Assembly: GCA_014379925.1 (NCBI GenBank)
Contig: JACMKY010000379.1
Coordinates: 1 to 40,003, forward strand
Direction: 5' to 3'
Origin: Cytophagales bacterium
Lineage (GTDB): Bacteria > Bacteroidota > Bacteroidia > Cytophagales > ES-bin-26
Length of the DNA stretch: 40,003 bases
Part shown: positions 17,729 through 26,795 of the stretch, piece after piece
Layout: each line of letters opens with the position of its first letter
Numbering within the stretch: position 1 is the first letter of the stretch
The notes under the pieces: generated by a model
The model's input: the letters and a program-made list of their open reading frames with translations, nothing else
The model's database searches: none
Told to the model about the DNA's origin: nothing
Made by a program: the position numbers and the translations under genes

Positions 17729-19534
17729 TTAGGTGTACATTTGGTCAATCTGGTCTTTGTACTTGGCGTAGATGATTTTTCGCTTCAACTTGAGGGTTGG
17801 GGTAAGCTCACCGCCTTCGACGCCCCAAAGATTGGGCAGCAGGGCAAATCTTTTCACCCGCTCGTACTGGGCGAAATGTTCATTTAACGAGTTTAATTCC
17901 TTTTGAAATTCGTCCACAACATCCGATTTGGTAACCATGTCGGCATCGGAGGTATAGGTCAATCCCTGGGTTTTTGCCCACTCCCGCAAAGCGGGGAAGG
18001 AAGGCACCAACAGTACGGAGGGAAATCGCTGTCCGTCGCCCACCACCATGGCTTGTTCAATCAAAATTGATTCCTTCAATTTGTTTTCAATGAGTTGAGG
18101 AGCAATGTATTTACCACCCGACGTTTTGAACATTTCTTTTTTACGGTCGGTAATTTTCAGGAATTGACCCTCTACCATCTCCCCGATGTCGCCGGTGTGG
18201 AACCAGCCTTCCTCATCCATCACTTCGGCGGTCAGTTGGGGTTTTTTGTAGTACCCTTTCATTACATTCGGGCCCTTTACCAGGATTTCACCGTCGTCCG
18301 CAATCTTTACTTGCACACCACTGATTACTTTTCCCACGCACCCGATTCGCATGTTTCCGGGTTCAATGCGACTGGTTGAAACAACCGGCGAGGTTTCGGT
18401 CAATCCGTATCCCTCCGCTACCGGGATGCCGGCGGCCCAAAATACCCGCGTCAGCCGGGATTGCAATGCGGCAGCCCCCGAACTGATCAGCGTGATGTTT
18501 CCGCCCAAGGCTTCGCGCCATTTGTTAAAAATTAATCTATTCGCTAATTTCAGTTGGGCGTTGTACCACGGTCCTTGGTCTTGGTTCGGGTCGTACTTCA
18601 ACCCAAGGTCCAGTGCCCAGAAAAACAACCTTTTCTTTACGCCCGTCAATTCGTATCCTTTGTTTACAATCTTGTCGTACACTTTTTCCAGCAGACGCGG
18701 CACGGTTGTAAACACGTTCGGTTTCACCTCCTTCAGGTTGTCCCCAATGGTCTCGAGACTTTCCGCGTAATACACCGAAATGCCGGACCGCAAGTACAAA
18801 TAAATGCACATTCTCTCGTAGATGTGGCACATGGGCAGAAAACTGAGCGCCCGACCCGTGTGATCAACGGGTACGTTTGGAACCGATGCTTCCACATTGC
18901 TCATTAAATTGCCGTGGGTAAGCATTACTCCCTTGGGGTTTCCCGTGGTCCCGGACGTGTAAATCAAGGTGAGCAAATCTTCGGGACTCACTCCGGCTTT
19001 GTGCGATTCCAGCAGCGCTTGCGACCCGTCTTTTTCCAGGTCCCAAACTTCCGTCCATTGTTTGGCACCGGTTACCCGGTCAAACGTATAGACTTCCTGA
19101 ATGCCGGTTAGGTTCTTGGTGGCGCTTCGTACCCGGTTGTACAAGTTTTCATCGGCAACAAAAACCAATTTCACCTCGGCATCCGAAAAAATGTACCGGT
19201 AGTCTTCTTCCGTGATGTTGGGATACATTGGCACGCTCACCGCGCCCAGTTGCTGAATGCCGAAATCGACGAAATTCCATTCAGGTCGGTTAGGCGAGAT
19301 AACCGCAATTTTGTCCCCTTTCCCGATTCCCAGCTTTATTAATCCAAGGCTAACTTTATTTGCTTGATTAAGAACGTCTTGCGAGCTGTATTTAACCCAT
19401 TGTCCGTTTACTTTGTTGGCCAGGGCATCTTCCTTGTTGAATTTCTCTACGTGCCAGAGCATCAAATCAAAAACCCGGGTGAGTTCTTGCGTCACTTTTT
19501 TCGTTGGTTTTTGCGTGACAATGGGGGTTTCCAT
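17729..19534 (-). CDS. Long-chain fatty-acid-CoA ligase (AMP-forming)
   Basis: The 601-aa protein belongs to the ANL adenylating superfamily, in the long-chain acyl-CoA synthetase group. It activates fatty acids with ATP and CoA, supplying substrate to the neighbouring beta-oxidation enzymes. The P-loop-like motif IYTSGTTGNPKG is at about residues 191-202, EGYGLTETSPVV in the middle, WFHTGDIG and KITDRKKEMFKTSGGKYIAP towards the C-terminal lid. There is no signal peptide, fitting a cytoplasmic or membrane-associated enzyme. The ATG at 19534 gives a typical length. It lies 34 bp downstream of the TPR gene, so the two may share a transcript, and it ends at its own terminator. Confidence 0.94.
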   Translation of the reverse strand: METPIVTQKPTKKVTQELTRVFDLMLWHVEKFNKEDALANKVNGQWVKYSSQDVLNQANKVSLGLIKLGIGKGDKIAVISPNRPEWNFVDFGIQQLGAVSVPMYPNITEEDYRYIFSDAEVKLVFVADENLYNRVRSATKNLTGIQEVYTFDRVTGAKQWTEVWDLEKDGSQALLESHKAGVSPEDLLTLIYTSGTTGNPKGVMLTHGNLMSNVEASVPNVPVDHTGRALSFLPMCHIYERMCIYLYLRSGISVYYAESLETIGDNLKEVKPNVFTTVPRLLEKVYDKIVNKGYELTGVKKRLFFWALDLGLKYDPNQDQGPWYNAQLKLANRLIFNKWREALGGNITLISSGAAALQSRLTRVFWAAGIPVAEGYGLTETSPVVSTSRIEPGNMRIGCVGKVISGVQVKIADDGEILVKGPNVMKGYYKKPQLTAEVMDEEGWFHTGDIGEMVEGQFLKITDRKKEMFKTSGGKYIAPQLIENKLKESILIEQAMVVGDGQRFPSVLLVPSFPALREWAKTQGLTYTSDADMVTKSDVVDEFQKELNSLNEHFAQYERVKRFALLPNLWGVEGGELTPTLKLKRKIIYAKYKDQIDQMYT

Positions 19535-19568
19535 AGTGAAGTGCTTGGTTTTCGGTTCAACTGACGGG

Positions 19569-21455
19569 TCAATTTGGAAAATCTTTCCGTAAAAACCGAA
19601 ACCGTTTCCTGGCTTCGGCGGTGAAAATGCTTCCGGGGTAATTTTTGAGGTGCTCCTGGTACAGTTCCATTGCCTTTTCTTTTTGATCCAATTTCTCTTC
19701 CAGGATCTTGGCCATCAGAAAGTGGGCATCATCACTGAGAATATCGTATTTGTACTCCTTCACGATCTTCTCTAAGTTGTTGAAAGCCTTTTGGTTCTCG
19801 TTCAATTTCAAGTACACGTTTGCCTGCAGCCACAGGATTTCGTCTGCTAAGCTATGGTCTTTGTACCTGGTCTGCATTTGATTCAACCGGTTCATTACTT
19901 CTTCGTATTGATTCTGAAAGACCAGCAGCTCCACGGAGGCGTATTCTCGCATGGCCGTTTCCGTGCTATCCAATCCGGTATTGTCCTGAATGAGCAGGCT
20001 CAAGTCCATGGCATCGTTGGCAATCTCCCGCGAAGTGGCCATCTTCAATACGTCCAAGTGTTCTTGCGCCAACGCAAACTCTCCTTTGAAATACGAAAGC
20101 TTGGCATTTTTCAATTTTGCTTCGTAGCCGATGGGTTGCTCTTTTTCCGCTTTTTCGACTTGCGCGTACAGCAGGGCCGATTCCCACGGTTCGTTCTTAA
20201 GCAGGTAAATATCGCCCAAATCCATTTTGCAACGATCCACAAAGTTCCGGTCGTTCGGCGCAATCCGGATGGCTTGTTCCAGAATGGTCACCGCGGTGTC
20301 TTTTTCATTCAAGTAAAAAGCGTGAAGCAGGGCCATGTTCCGTAAACCTTCCATCGTTTTATAGTTTCTCCCCAACTCATCGAATAACTTCTGATAGTCG
20401 ACGATCAACGAACGGATCTCCGGGGGATTGACTGGATAGGTGTTCTTGACCAGTTCTTCCTTGGCTTGAACCAAGTAGCGGCGCATGACCGGGTAGTTGG
20501 GACTCTTCGTGTATTCACGCGTCAAGTACTCAAAAATCTGTTCCGCACTTTTATAATCTGTGTTCTGAATGCTGATCATACCAATTTCCATCAGCTTAGA
20601 CCCTTCTAATTTATAGCGTTTGTCGGTGGAACGGGCTTGCACGAACGCCCGGTAAAAATCCTTTTGTTGAATGTAGTGCCAGATTAACAAATCACTGTAC
20701 AAGGATTGGTTTGGGTATTTCTGCACCCTTTCAATCAGGATTTTCTTTAGCAGATCGAAATCCTCTGCCTTTACCAGTTCGTCCTGCAATGAGTTTTGAA
20801 TAAATTCCTCGCTATTTTTTACCGTCAATCCCAGATTGAGGTATTCCTCGATCATTTTTTCCTTCTGGCCAGCTATTTTATACAAGCCGGCCAGTTGATA
20901 CGCGTATTCACTCGGATTCTTGGCGTTTTTCCGGCCTGCTAGGTAGGCTTCCTCGGCCCTGGGCAATTTATCCGCTTCGATGAAATACTGTGCCAGGCTA
21001 TTCAGCTGGGTCGGGTCGCTTTTAACCGCATCAATGGTTTGTTCGTACTGTTTTCGAGCCTCCGAATCTTTCCCTTGCTTCTCCAGTAAAAGTCCGTATT
21101 CTGCCTTGTACAAAGGTTCACCCGCGTTGTTCTTGATCAGACGGCGGAGAAATTTTTCGGCTTCGCTGTATTCATTCAATTGAGCCAGCGTCACAACGTA
21201 CTTTTTGTATACCTGCTTTGCCACGTTTTCGTTTTTGGCCAGTTTTTGGTAGATCGTCCGGGCTTTTTCGTAATCACCCTTCTGAAAATACTCGTTTGCT
21301 AATTCGGAATCCTGCCCTTTGACCTGCCCGAACGTGGCAAGCACTCCCAGTGCCAAGGGAACAAGAAATGAGTGGCGTAAAAACCGGTGGTTACCTTTAA
21401 GAGCGAGCTTTGCTTTTTTCGGGATGCGTTGCGTATTGTTCTCCATTGGTTTCAT
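19569..21455 (-). CDS. Exported tetratricopeptide-repeat protein
   Basis: The protein has a long basic N terminus followed by a hydrophobic signal segment (FLVPLALGVLATFG) and a Q-rich cleavage region. The mature part is almost entirely TPR-like helix pairs, for example ANEYFQKGDYEKARTIYQKL and KQYEQTIDAV at the N-terminal end, and YLKLNENQKAFNNLEKIVKE and KAMELYQEHLKNYPGS at the C-terminal end. Such repeats scaffold protein-protein contacts; an envelope assembly role is possible but no partner is visible. The ORF track begins at a TTG, so ATG 21455 (628 aa) is chosen; ATG 21446 is also possible. Its promoter must lie within the DnaA-box region just upstream. Confidence 0.85.
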   Translation of the reverse strand: MKPMENNTQRIPKKAKLALKGNHRFLRHSFLVPLALGVLATFGQVKGQDSELANEYFQKGDYEKARTIYQKLAKNENVAKQVYKKYVVTLAQLNEYSEAEKFLRRLIKNNAGEPLYKAEYGLLLEKQGKDSEARKQYEQTIDAVKSDPTQLNSLAQYFIEADKLPRAEEAYLAGRKNAKNPSEYAYQLAGLYKIAGQKEKMIEEYLNLGLTVKNSEEFIQNSLQDELVKAEDFDLLKKILIERVQKYPNQSLYSDLLIWHYIQQKDFYRAFVQARSTDKRYKLEGSKLMEIGMISIQNTDYKSAEQIFEYLTREYTKSPNYPVMRRYLVQAKEELVKNTYPVNPPEIRSLIVDYQKLFDELGRNYKTMEGLRNMALLHAFYLNEKDTAVTILEQAIRIAPNDRNFVDRCKMDLGDIYLLKNEPWESALLYAQVEKAEKEQPIGYEAKLKNAKLSYFKGEFALAQEHLDVLKMATSREIANDAMDLSLLIQDNTGLDSTETAMREYASVELLVFQNQYEEVMNRLNQMQTRYKDHSLADEILWLQANVYLKLNENQKAFNNLEKIVKEYKYDILSDDAHFLMAKILEEKLDQKEKAMELYQEHLKNYPGSIFTAEARKRFRFLRKDFPN

Positions 21456-22196
21456 TGGTTTCAAGAAGCTGGGTACCCAAGTTACGTAATTATTCCTTTG
21501 GCTTTTTTTCCATTATACACCCTCTTGCTTTTTTTCAAAGAAAATTCATTATAACTATTAGGCGTGTGGAAAAGTGGAAAACCCGAAGGTGTGTTTTCTT
21601 CACCAAGATTTTTTGTGGATAACACGGATGGTTATCCACCAACACATCCACTGGCTACTGCTTTTTAATGAGTGGATTAGTCGTTTATCCACCCGCAACT
21701 GATAAAATGAAGAGTAGGTGCCTTTGTGGATAAGATTTTTAAATCAGCTGTGGACAATTGTGTGCGTTTGCGGTGTAAAACGGTCCCCTTGTGCACAGAC
21801 GTTTTGGGTGTACGCTATCAAGGGGAGTTTGGTTTCAGTTGTGAACATATCCATTGACCTTTTTCCCTTGTTATACACCCGTTAAGCAATTGTATCCACA
21901 GGTTTATCCACACTTTTTATTAAACAAAACTAATTTTGGATTGACCCGAAATCAGATGCTTCCAGGTAAAAAGTACGCGTATCAACCCCAGTTTGGTCAA
22001 TAATTAGGGAAGGCCTGTTGGGTAGGAGTTGCCAGCAGTATGGACAGCGCGAAAGTGCGCGCAGATGGAAGTACCAAAAGAGTAGAAATTACGGAAGTAG
22101 TGCTTTAACCAACCAAGATTAGCGATTACGGTTGCTAAAAATCCCGATAATCAACTTATTTCTGCTGCGGGCTATCGATCATTGGCTGTTTACCAG
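21456..22196. other. 740-bp gene-free region, candidate replication origin
   Basis: No credible ORF is seen. The left two thirds (about 21510-21915) are rich in DnaA boxes and A/T. The right third (about 21990-22196) is less A/T-rich and contains a small GC hairpin near 22046 (GCGCG-AAAGT-GCGC type) but nothing recognisable. It is the longest non-coding stretch in the window. Confidence 0.6.
21513..21912. promoter_or_regulatory. DnaA-box cluster, candidate oriC
   Basis: Perfect boxes TTATCCACA are at 21614-21622 (minus), 21725-21733 (minus) and 21904-21912 (plus). One-mismatch boxes are TTATACACC 21513-21521, TGTGGAAAA 21565-21573, TTATCCACC 21632-21640 and 21685-21693, TGTGGACAA 21749-21757, TTATACACC 21871-21879 and GTATCCACA 21892-21900. 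That makes about ten boxes in 400 bp, with A/T-rich DNA beside them. Context helps: mnmG (gidA), an origin neighbour in many bacteria, is 3 kb away and two parS-like sites are 5 kb away. No dnaA gene is present in the window, and gene directions do not diverge here. Confidence 0.6.
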
Positions 22197-23855
22197 CTAT
22201 TGCAGTGTAACGTTGATTTCCTGTAGCTCCCAATTCTGCTTCAGCTTAATCACCTGCTGGTTGTCTTTCTTGCTATTGTCGGAGAATAACACGATTTTTT
22301 CGGGTAGCTCACCCGCCTCAATGTCCCCGCTGTCCCACTTGCCGTTTTTATTGTCATCACTGATAACGCGGATGAGGTAATCACCCGCGTTCAAAAAGTC
22401 GAATTGATAGGTCTTGGTATCTCGTTTCTGAGCCACTGATTTAAAGTCGACGGTGAGCAATTCAATGATAAATGACGCTGCCGCCGTGGTGATGCTCCCT
22501 CCAATGCTTCCATAATTCTCCAGTTCCTTAATTTTGTGATTGGTTTTTATTACTTGGCTGGTATCATTTTCAATGGAGAGAAAAGTGCCCTTTGGAATTT
22601 CCACCCTGATTTCTCTTTTCGCATTGACTTTCGCCTTGACCGTTAAAAGTGTTTTGTACGCATCCCATTGGTAATTCTCTTCGGTAAGGGGAACCAAGCT
22701 AATTGTATCCGCCAGAATTCGGATACCTTTGGGTTCGGACGAACGAATTGGCTTGCTGAATCTGATTGCAAATACCAAGTCTTTTTCTACTTCTTCCCCA
22801 TCTTTGGGTGTAGTACCGACCGACCAGCTGTTAGCGACCTTTGGTTCATTTCTTCCTTTCCTATCCGGGGCGCTTTTTTCCGGCGCAAACTTGATCTTTA
22901 CGGTGTCCTGGTAAGAATTTCCCGCCGAATCCAACGCCGTAATCTGCACCGGAATGCTGTCGTTCGCTGAAACTCCTTTAAAGAACACGATCTTCTTCTC
23001 GCCTTCCCGCATGTAGGGGATTGATTGGTAATCATTCGGCAGCGTTACTTTCGCCTCAACCAATCCTTCGTCAAATTCAAGGGTGTATTTATTTTCGCTT
23101 GCGCTCGCATTGTCAACCTTGGGAGGACGCTTGTCGATTTTTACTAAATTCAATTGCACGTTTGAAGCGCTTCCTTTTTCTAAATTTATCGGCTCCGTTG
23201 CGAAGGCTACTTTTTCAGTTGCTTGGTCGTAGGTAAGGTTGCCATTTTTGTCTTCTACCGCGTATACCCGATAACTGCCGTTTCTGATGTTTTCCAGTGA
23301 AAAATTGCCGGCACTATCGGTTCGCGTCGAATAATAAGGTTTATCCTTAAAAACCGTGGCCGTATCGTTGGTTTGGTAAAGCGACACGACTGCGTTCAGT
23401 ACGCCATTTCCGCGCAACGGATCTCTCACGTTTCCGGCAATAAGTAGTGAGTCAATTACCTTGCCCGTGCTAAAAACTATTTTGACGTCGCGAGCAATAT
23501 TTTTTTCCGCCAAGTCCACGAATGCATTGCGAAAATTGAGGGTGTACGTTGTATTGTCCTGAAAAGGCTGGTCAAAGGTTAACTTGATGCCCGTTTTAGT
23601 GAGCTTAGATTGGTAATCGCCCTTCGTACTGGGCGTAATTAACAGTTCCTGCTTCAGGTTTTCCACCCGAATCAGCTCATCGAATTCCAATTCTATTTCC
23701 TGGTTTTTGTATTGAGTGCTCTTGGATTCGGGCGTACTTCTGATTAGGACGGGAGGGGTTGCGTCTTTTTCTCCACCCGTAGGAACGGAGGGACTAGCGC
23801 AACGAAGCAAAAAAAGCGCGATCAAAAAAAGAAAGCAGACGAAAATTAATTTCAT
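22197..23855 (-). CDS. Ig-like/SbsA-type domain lipoprotein
   Basis: A 552-aa predicted lipoprotein with signal FLFLIALFLLRC (lipid Cys19) and the N-terminal segment PTGGEKDATPPV, which I recognise from Bacteroidota Ig-like lipoproteins. Residues of about 30-130 look like a bacterial Ig-like (SbsA-type) beta domain, with FDELI and NTTYTLNF. A later FSLENIRNGSYRVYAVEDKNGN segment resembles a carboxypeptidase-regulatory/SdrD-like beta domain, and a second Ig-like unit (VFAIRFSKPI) follows near residue 350. The C terminus has another DKNGKWDSGDIEAGELPE motif. It should sit in the outer membrane or periplasm; function is unknown. It closes the mnmG-methyltransferase run, 25 bp after the methyltransferase. 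Confidence 0.85.
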   Translation of the reverse strand: MKLIFVCFLFLIALFLLRCASPSVPTGGEKDATPPVLIRSTPESKSTQYKNQEIELEFDELIRVENLKQELLITPSTKGDYQSKLTKTGIKLTFDQPFQDNTTYTLNFRNAFVDLAEKNIARDVKIVFSTGKVIDSLLIAGNVRDPLRGNGVLNAVVSLYQTNDTATVFKDKPYYSTRTDSAGNFSLENIRNGSYRVYAVEDKNGNLTYDQATEKVAFATEPINLEKGSASNVQLNLVKIDKRPPKVDNASASENKYTLEFDEGLVEAKVTLPNDYQSIPYMREGEKKIVFFKGVSANDSIPVQITALDSAGNSYQDTVKIKFAPEKSAPDRKGRNEPKVANSWSVGTTPKDGEEVEKDLVFAIRFSKPIRSSEPKGIRILADTISLVPLTEENYQWDAYKTLLTVKAKVNAKREIRVEIPKGTFLSIENDTSQVIKTNHKIKELENYGSIGGSITTAAASFIIELLTVDFKSVAQKRDTKTYQFDFLNAGDYLIRVISDDNKNGKWDSGDIEAGELPEKIVLFSDNSKKDNQQVIKLKQNWELQEINVTLQ

Positions 23856-23880
23856 TGGTCGACTGGAAAAGAGCCGGTTT

Positions 23881-24771
23881 TCAGGCTTTCGATTTGATTA
23901 AGTAGATCAAGCTCGAATAGTTATTTCCATTTTCCTCCGCCCACTGGTTGGAAGCCCTTCCATTCCGAAAAGCCTGCCAATAATCAGTCTTTCCATCCCG
24001 GTATCGGCTGCTCAACAGACTGATGTAGTACGCGTCCAATTCCATTGGAATAATCTTCTGTATGATCAACCGATGTTTCAAAAAGAGCGCGCGGACTGTA
24101 TCGGGAGAGAAATGATAAAGATGACGGGGTACGTCGTAGGCGGCCCATTTTTCACGGTATAGCTTGGCATCGTAGGATTCACAGTTGGGTACTGCGACCA
24201 GCAATGTACCGTTTGATGTGAGCAGTTTTTTCAGTTTTTTCACACTTTCATCCAACTGGTGAATGTGCTCGAGTACGTGCCACAACGTAATTGTTTCGAA
24301 TGTTTCACCGGGGAAAGCACTCAGTAAGTTTTCCTCAACCTGAGACTTGACGCGGGTATGGGCTAAGCCACGCGCCTTTGCGTCCGGTTCGGTCCCATTT
24401 ACGTTCCATCCTGACTTTTGGCATACCTCCAAAAACGTGCCCGTACCACATCCCACGTCCAACAAGCGCTTTTTCTCGCTCCCCAGTGAGTTGATCAGTT
24501 TTAATTTCTTTTGCAGGGTAAACTTCCTGGCAAAATGATACAGTTGATTGACGATTCCTCGTGTCGTATTGCTGTGGGAAATGTACGCCTCTGATTGGTA
24601 ATACCGACCCGCATTTTCTTGCGTCGGTCTGGGATTCGTCAATTTGAAACGACACTTTTTACACTCTACGATCGCGAAACTTTCCTGAGTTACGGTGTAA
24701 TCCTGGCAAATCATCAGGTTAGTAAACTGGTCACTTCCACAAATGGGGCAATTGCCTATTCTTTCGTACAT
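23881..24771 (-). CDS. Class I SAM-dependent methyltransferase with N-terminal zinc-ribbon cysteines
   Basis: The 296-aa protein starts with two cysteine pairs (C8/C11 in CPICG and C37/C40 in CKKC) that look like a zinc ribbon. They are followed by a Rossmann methyltransferase domain with the SAM-binding motif LLDVGCGTGTFLEV near residues 103-116 and ITLWHVLEHIHQ as the acidic/post-motif region. Such proteins often modify small molecules or sugars, but the substrate is not evident. The C-terminal 70 residues resemble the usual helical end (DAYYISLLSSRY). It lies 54 bp downstream of mnmG and 25 bp upstream of the Ig-like lipoprotein gene, in one apparent operon. Confidence 0.88.
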   Translation of the reverse strand: MYERIGNCPICGSDQFTNLMICQDYTVTQESFAIVECKKCRFKLTNPRPTQENAGRYYQSEAYISHSNTTRGIVNQLYHFARKFTLQKKLKLINSLGSEKKRLLDVGCGTGTFLEVCQKSGWNVNGTEPDAKARGLAHTRVKSQVEENLLSAFPGETFETITLWHVLEHIHQLDESVKKLKKLLTSNGTLLVAVPNCESYDAKLYREKWAAYDVPRHLYHFSPDTVRALFLKHRLIIQKIIPMELDAYYISLLSSRYRDGKTDYWQAFRNGRASNQWAEENGNNYSSLIYLIKSKA

Positions 24772-24825
24772 TCAGTCGGGTGTGCGCGTTAAATTACGTT
24801 GCCTTTTTTTCGAATTTTTTGTTTT

Positions 24826-26685
24826 TCATCTGCCCACGTACACCATCAAAATCGACAAGTCAGAAGATGACACACCGCTGATTCTTGACGCCTGACCAAT
24901 GGTAAGGGGCTTTATTTTTTTTAATTTTTCCCGGCCTTCGTTCGACATGGCCAAGAGCGCATCGTAGTTGAGATCGGGCCCAATTCGGTAGTCTTCCAAT
25001 TCAATTAATCGCTCGGCGCTTTTCAATTCTTTGTCCAGGTAACTTTCGTACTTCACCCCAATTTCTGCCTGTTCCACTACGTCAGCTTCAAAACTGGAAA
25101 CATCCATCGCCAGGGGACAAACCGATTGTAGTCCCTGGATGGTAATTTCGGGCCTTTTCAACAAGGAGTGAAGCGCTATCTTCTCCCTTACCGGAGCCGT
25201 ACCGAGTTGCTCCAGACCTGGATTAATTACTTCCGGATTTACCTTCGTGCTTTTTAACAGTTGAATTAGCCGGGCCGTTTCTTCTTTTTTCTTCTTTACT
25301 TTTTCGAAACGATCTTCCGAGGCCAGACCCAAACGAAAACTTTTCTCGGTTAGCCGGATGTCGGCGTTGTCCTGACGGAGCAAGGTGCGGTATTCGGCTC
25401 GGGATGTGAACATGCGATAAGGTTCATCCGTACCCTTGTTAATTAAGTCGTCAATGAGTACCCCGATGTAGGCCTCCGACCGGTTTAAAACCAACTGCTC
25501 CAGGTCATTTATACTTTGATGCGCATTAATTCCGGCCATTAAGCCTTGACAGGCCGCTTCTTCGTATCCCGTGGTTCCATTGATTTGTCCGGCGAAAAAA
25601 AGATTCTTGACCCTTTTGGTTTCGAGGGTATTTTTCAACTGGGTGGGTGGGAAATAGTCGTATTCAATGGCGTACCCTGGTCGGAACATTTTTACCCGTT
25701 CAAACCCCGGAATCTTGATCAATGCGTTGTACTGCACTTCTTCGGGCAAGGAAGTTGAAAAGCCATTCACGTATACTTCCACGGTATCCCACCCCTCGGG
25801 CTCGACGAAGATCTGGTGCCGGTCTTTGTCGGCGAACCGGTTGATCTTGTCTTCTACTGATGGGCAATACCGGGGGCCCAAGCCCTTGATGCGACCCGTA
25901 AACATCGGTGACTTATTGAAACCCGTGCGCAACACCTCGTGAACTACCTGATTGGTGTAGGTAATGAAACAGCTCTTTTGCTCGGCAAGGAGTGGGGTAT
26001 CGGTATAGGAAAATTTACCCGGGTTTGCATCGCCCGGTTGCTCTTCCATGGCTTCGTAATTTAAACTGCGGCCGTCCACGCGCGGTGGAGTCCCCGTTTT
26101 CATTCTACCGGCCTCGAAACCCAACCCAATGAGCTGCTCAGTGATTCCCGATGCGGCTTTCTCCGCCACTCTCCCCCCCCCGAAGCTCTTGTCTCCAATG
26201 TGAATTAGGCCGTTAAGAAAGGTGCCATTCGTCAAAACGACGGTTTTTGCTTCAATTTGAATACCCAGTGCAGTCCGGACCCCCATCACCACGTCACCGC
26301 TAATCACCAGTTCCGTTACGGTGTCCTGCCAAAAATCCACGTTGTTTATTTTTTCCAACGCCAGCCGCCATTCCGTAGCAAATTTCAGCCGGTCACTTTG
26401 ACACCGCGGGCTCCACATCGCGGGCCCTTTCGAGCGGTTCAGCATTCTGAATTGAATCATCGATTTGTCGCTGATGATTCCCGACAGACCTCCCAGCGCA
26501 TCGATCTCCCTCACAATTTGACCTTTGGCAACGCCGCCCATCGCGGGATTGCACGACATCTGGGCAATGTTTTGCATATTCATTGTGATCAGCAAAACCT
26601 TCGAGCCTAGGTTGGCCGCACTCGCTGCCGCCTCGCACCCCGCGTGACCAGCCCCGACCACTATTGTATCGTACTTGGGAAACAT
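24826..26685 (-). CDS. mnmG: tRNA uridine-5-carboxymethylaminomethyl(34) synthase subunit MnmG
   Basis: MnmG (GidA) is an FAD protein that, with the GTPase MnmE, modifies the wobble uridine of several tRNAs. The dinucleotide-binding motif VGAGHAGCEAA lies at about residues 9-19. It is followed by CNPAMGGVAKGQIVREIDALGG, GTFLNGLIHIGD, MKTGTPPRVDGR, the second signature FTSRAEYRTLLRQDNAD, and a helical C-terminal domain ending in the family's GVSSSDLSILMVY segment. Length is normal (619 aa from ATG 26685; the track starts at an in-frame ATG three codons earlier). It lies downstream of two parS-like palindromes and ybeY. Because mnmG is origin-linked in many bacteria, its position beside DnaA-box and parS-like sites is notable. 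Confidence 0.97.
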   Translation of the reverse strand: MFPKYDTIVVGAGHAGCEAAASAANLGSKVLLITMNMQNIAQMSCNPAMGGVAKGQIVREIDALGGLSGIISDKSMIQFRMLNRSKGPAMWSPRCQSDRLKFATEWRLALEKINNVDFWQDTVTELVISGDVVMGVRTALGIQIEAKTVVLTNGTFLNGLIHIGDKSFGGGRVAEKAASGITEQLIGLGFEAGRMKTGTPPRVDGRSLNYEAMEEQPGDANPGKFSYTDTPLLAEQKSCFITYTNQVVHEVLRTGFNKSPMFTGRIKGLGPRYCPSVEDKINRFADKDRHQIFVEPEGWDTVEVYVNGFSTSLPEEVQYNALIKIPGFERVKMFRPGYAIEYDYFPPTQLKNTLETKRVKNLFFAGQINGTTGYEEAACQGLMAGINAHQSINDLEQLVLNRSEAYIGVLIDDLINKGTDEPYRMFTSRAEYRTLLRQDNADIRLTEKSFRLGLASEDRFEKVKKKKEETARLIQLLKSTKVNPEVINPGLEQLGTAPVREKIALHSLLKRPEITIQGLQSVCPLAMDVSSFEADVVEQAEIGVKYESYLDKELKSAERLIELEDYRIGPDLNYDALLAMSNEGREKLKKIKPLTIGQASRISGVSSSDLSILMVYVGR

Positions 26686-26720
26686 ATCTTTCATACTATC
26701 AATTGGTATTTTCTTGGTAA

Positions 26721-26736
26721 TGTTCCACGTGGAAAC
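26721..26736 (+). promoter_or_regulatory. parS-like site 1
   Basis: TGTTCCACGTGGAAAC contains the perfect palindrome TTCCACGTGGAA and matches the TGTTCCACGTGGAACA form of the ParB-binding parS site at 14 of 16 positions, including the whole left half. It sits in the 100-bp gap between ybeY and mnmG. Confidence 0.6.
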
Positions 26737-26755
26737 ATTTCAATTTCTTCCGTTT

Positions 26756-26771
26756 GTTTCCACGTGGAACG
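26756..26771 (-). promoter_or_regulatory. parS-like site 2, inverted relative to site 1
   Basis: GTTTCCACGTGGAACG shares the TTCCACGTGGAA core. Its reverse complement matches site 1 at 15 of 16 bases, so the two sites are an inverted pair with a 19-bp gap. Nowhere else in the window is this 12-bp core seen. Confidence 0.6.
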
Positions 26772-26795
26772 TTTTTTGAATACATTCAACAACAA

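Noticed and set aside
17497-17775. Plus-strand ORF of 92 aa
   Set aside because: It runs through a terminator and into the end of the acyl-CoA ligase gene, with Arg/Cys/Trp-rich random-looking sequence.
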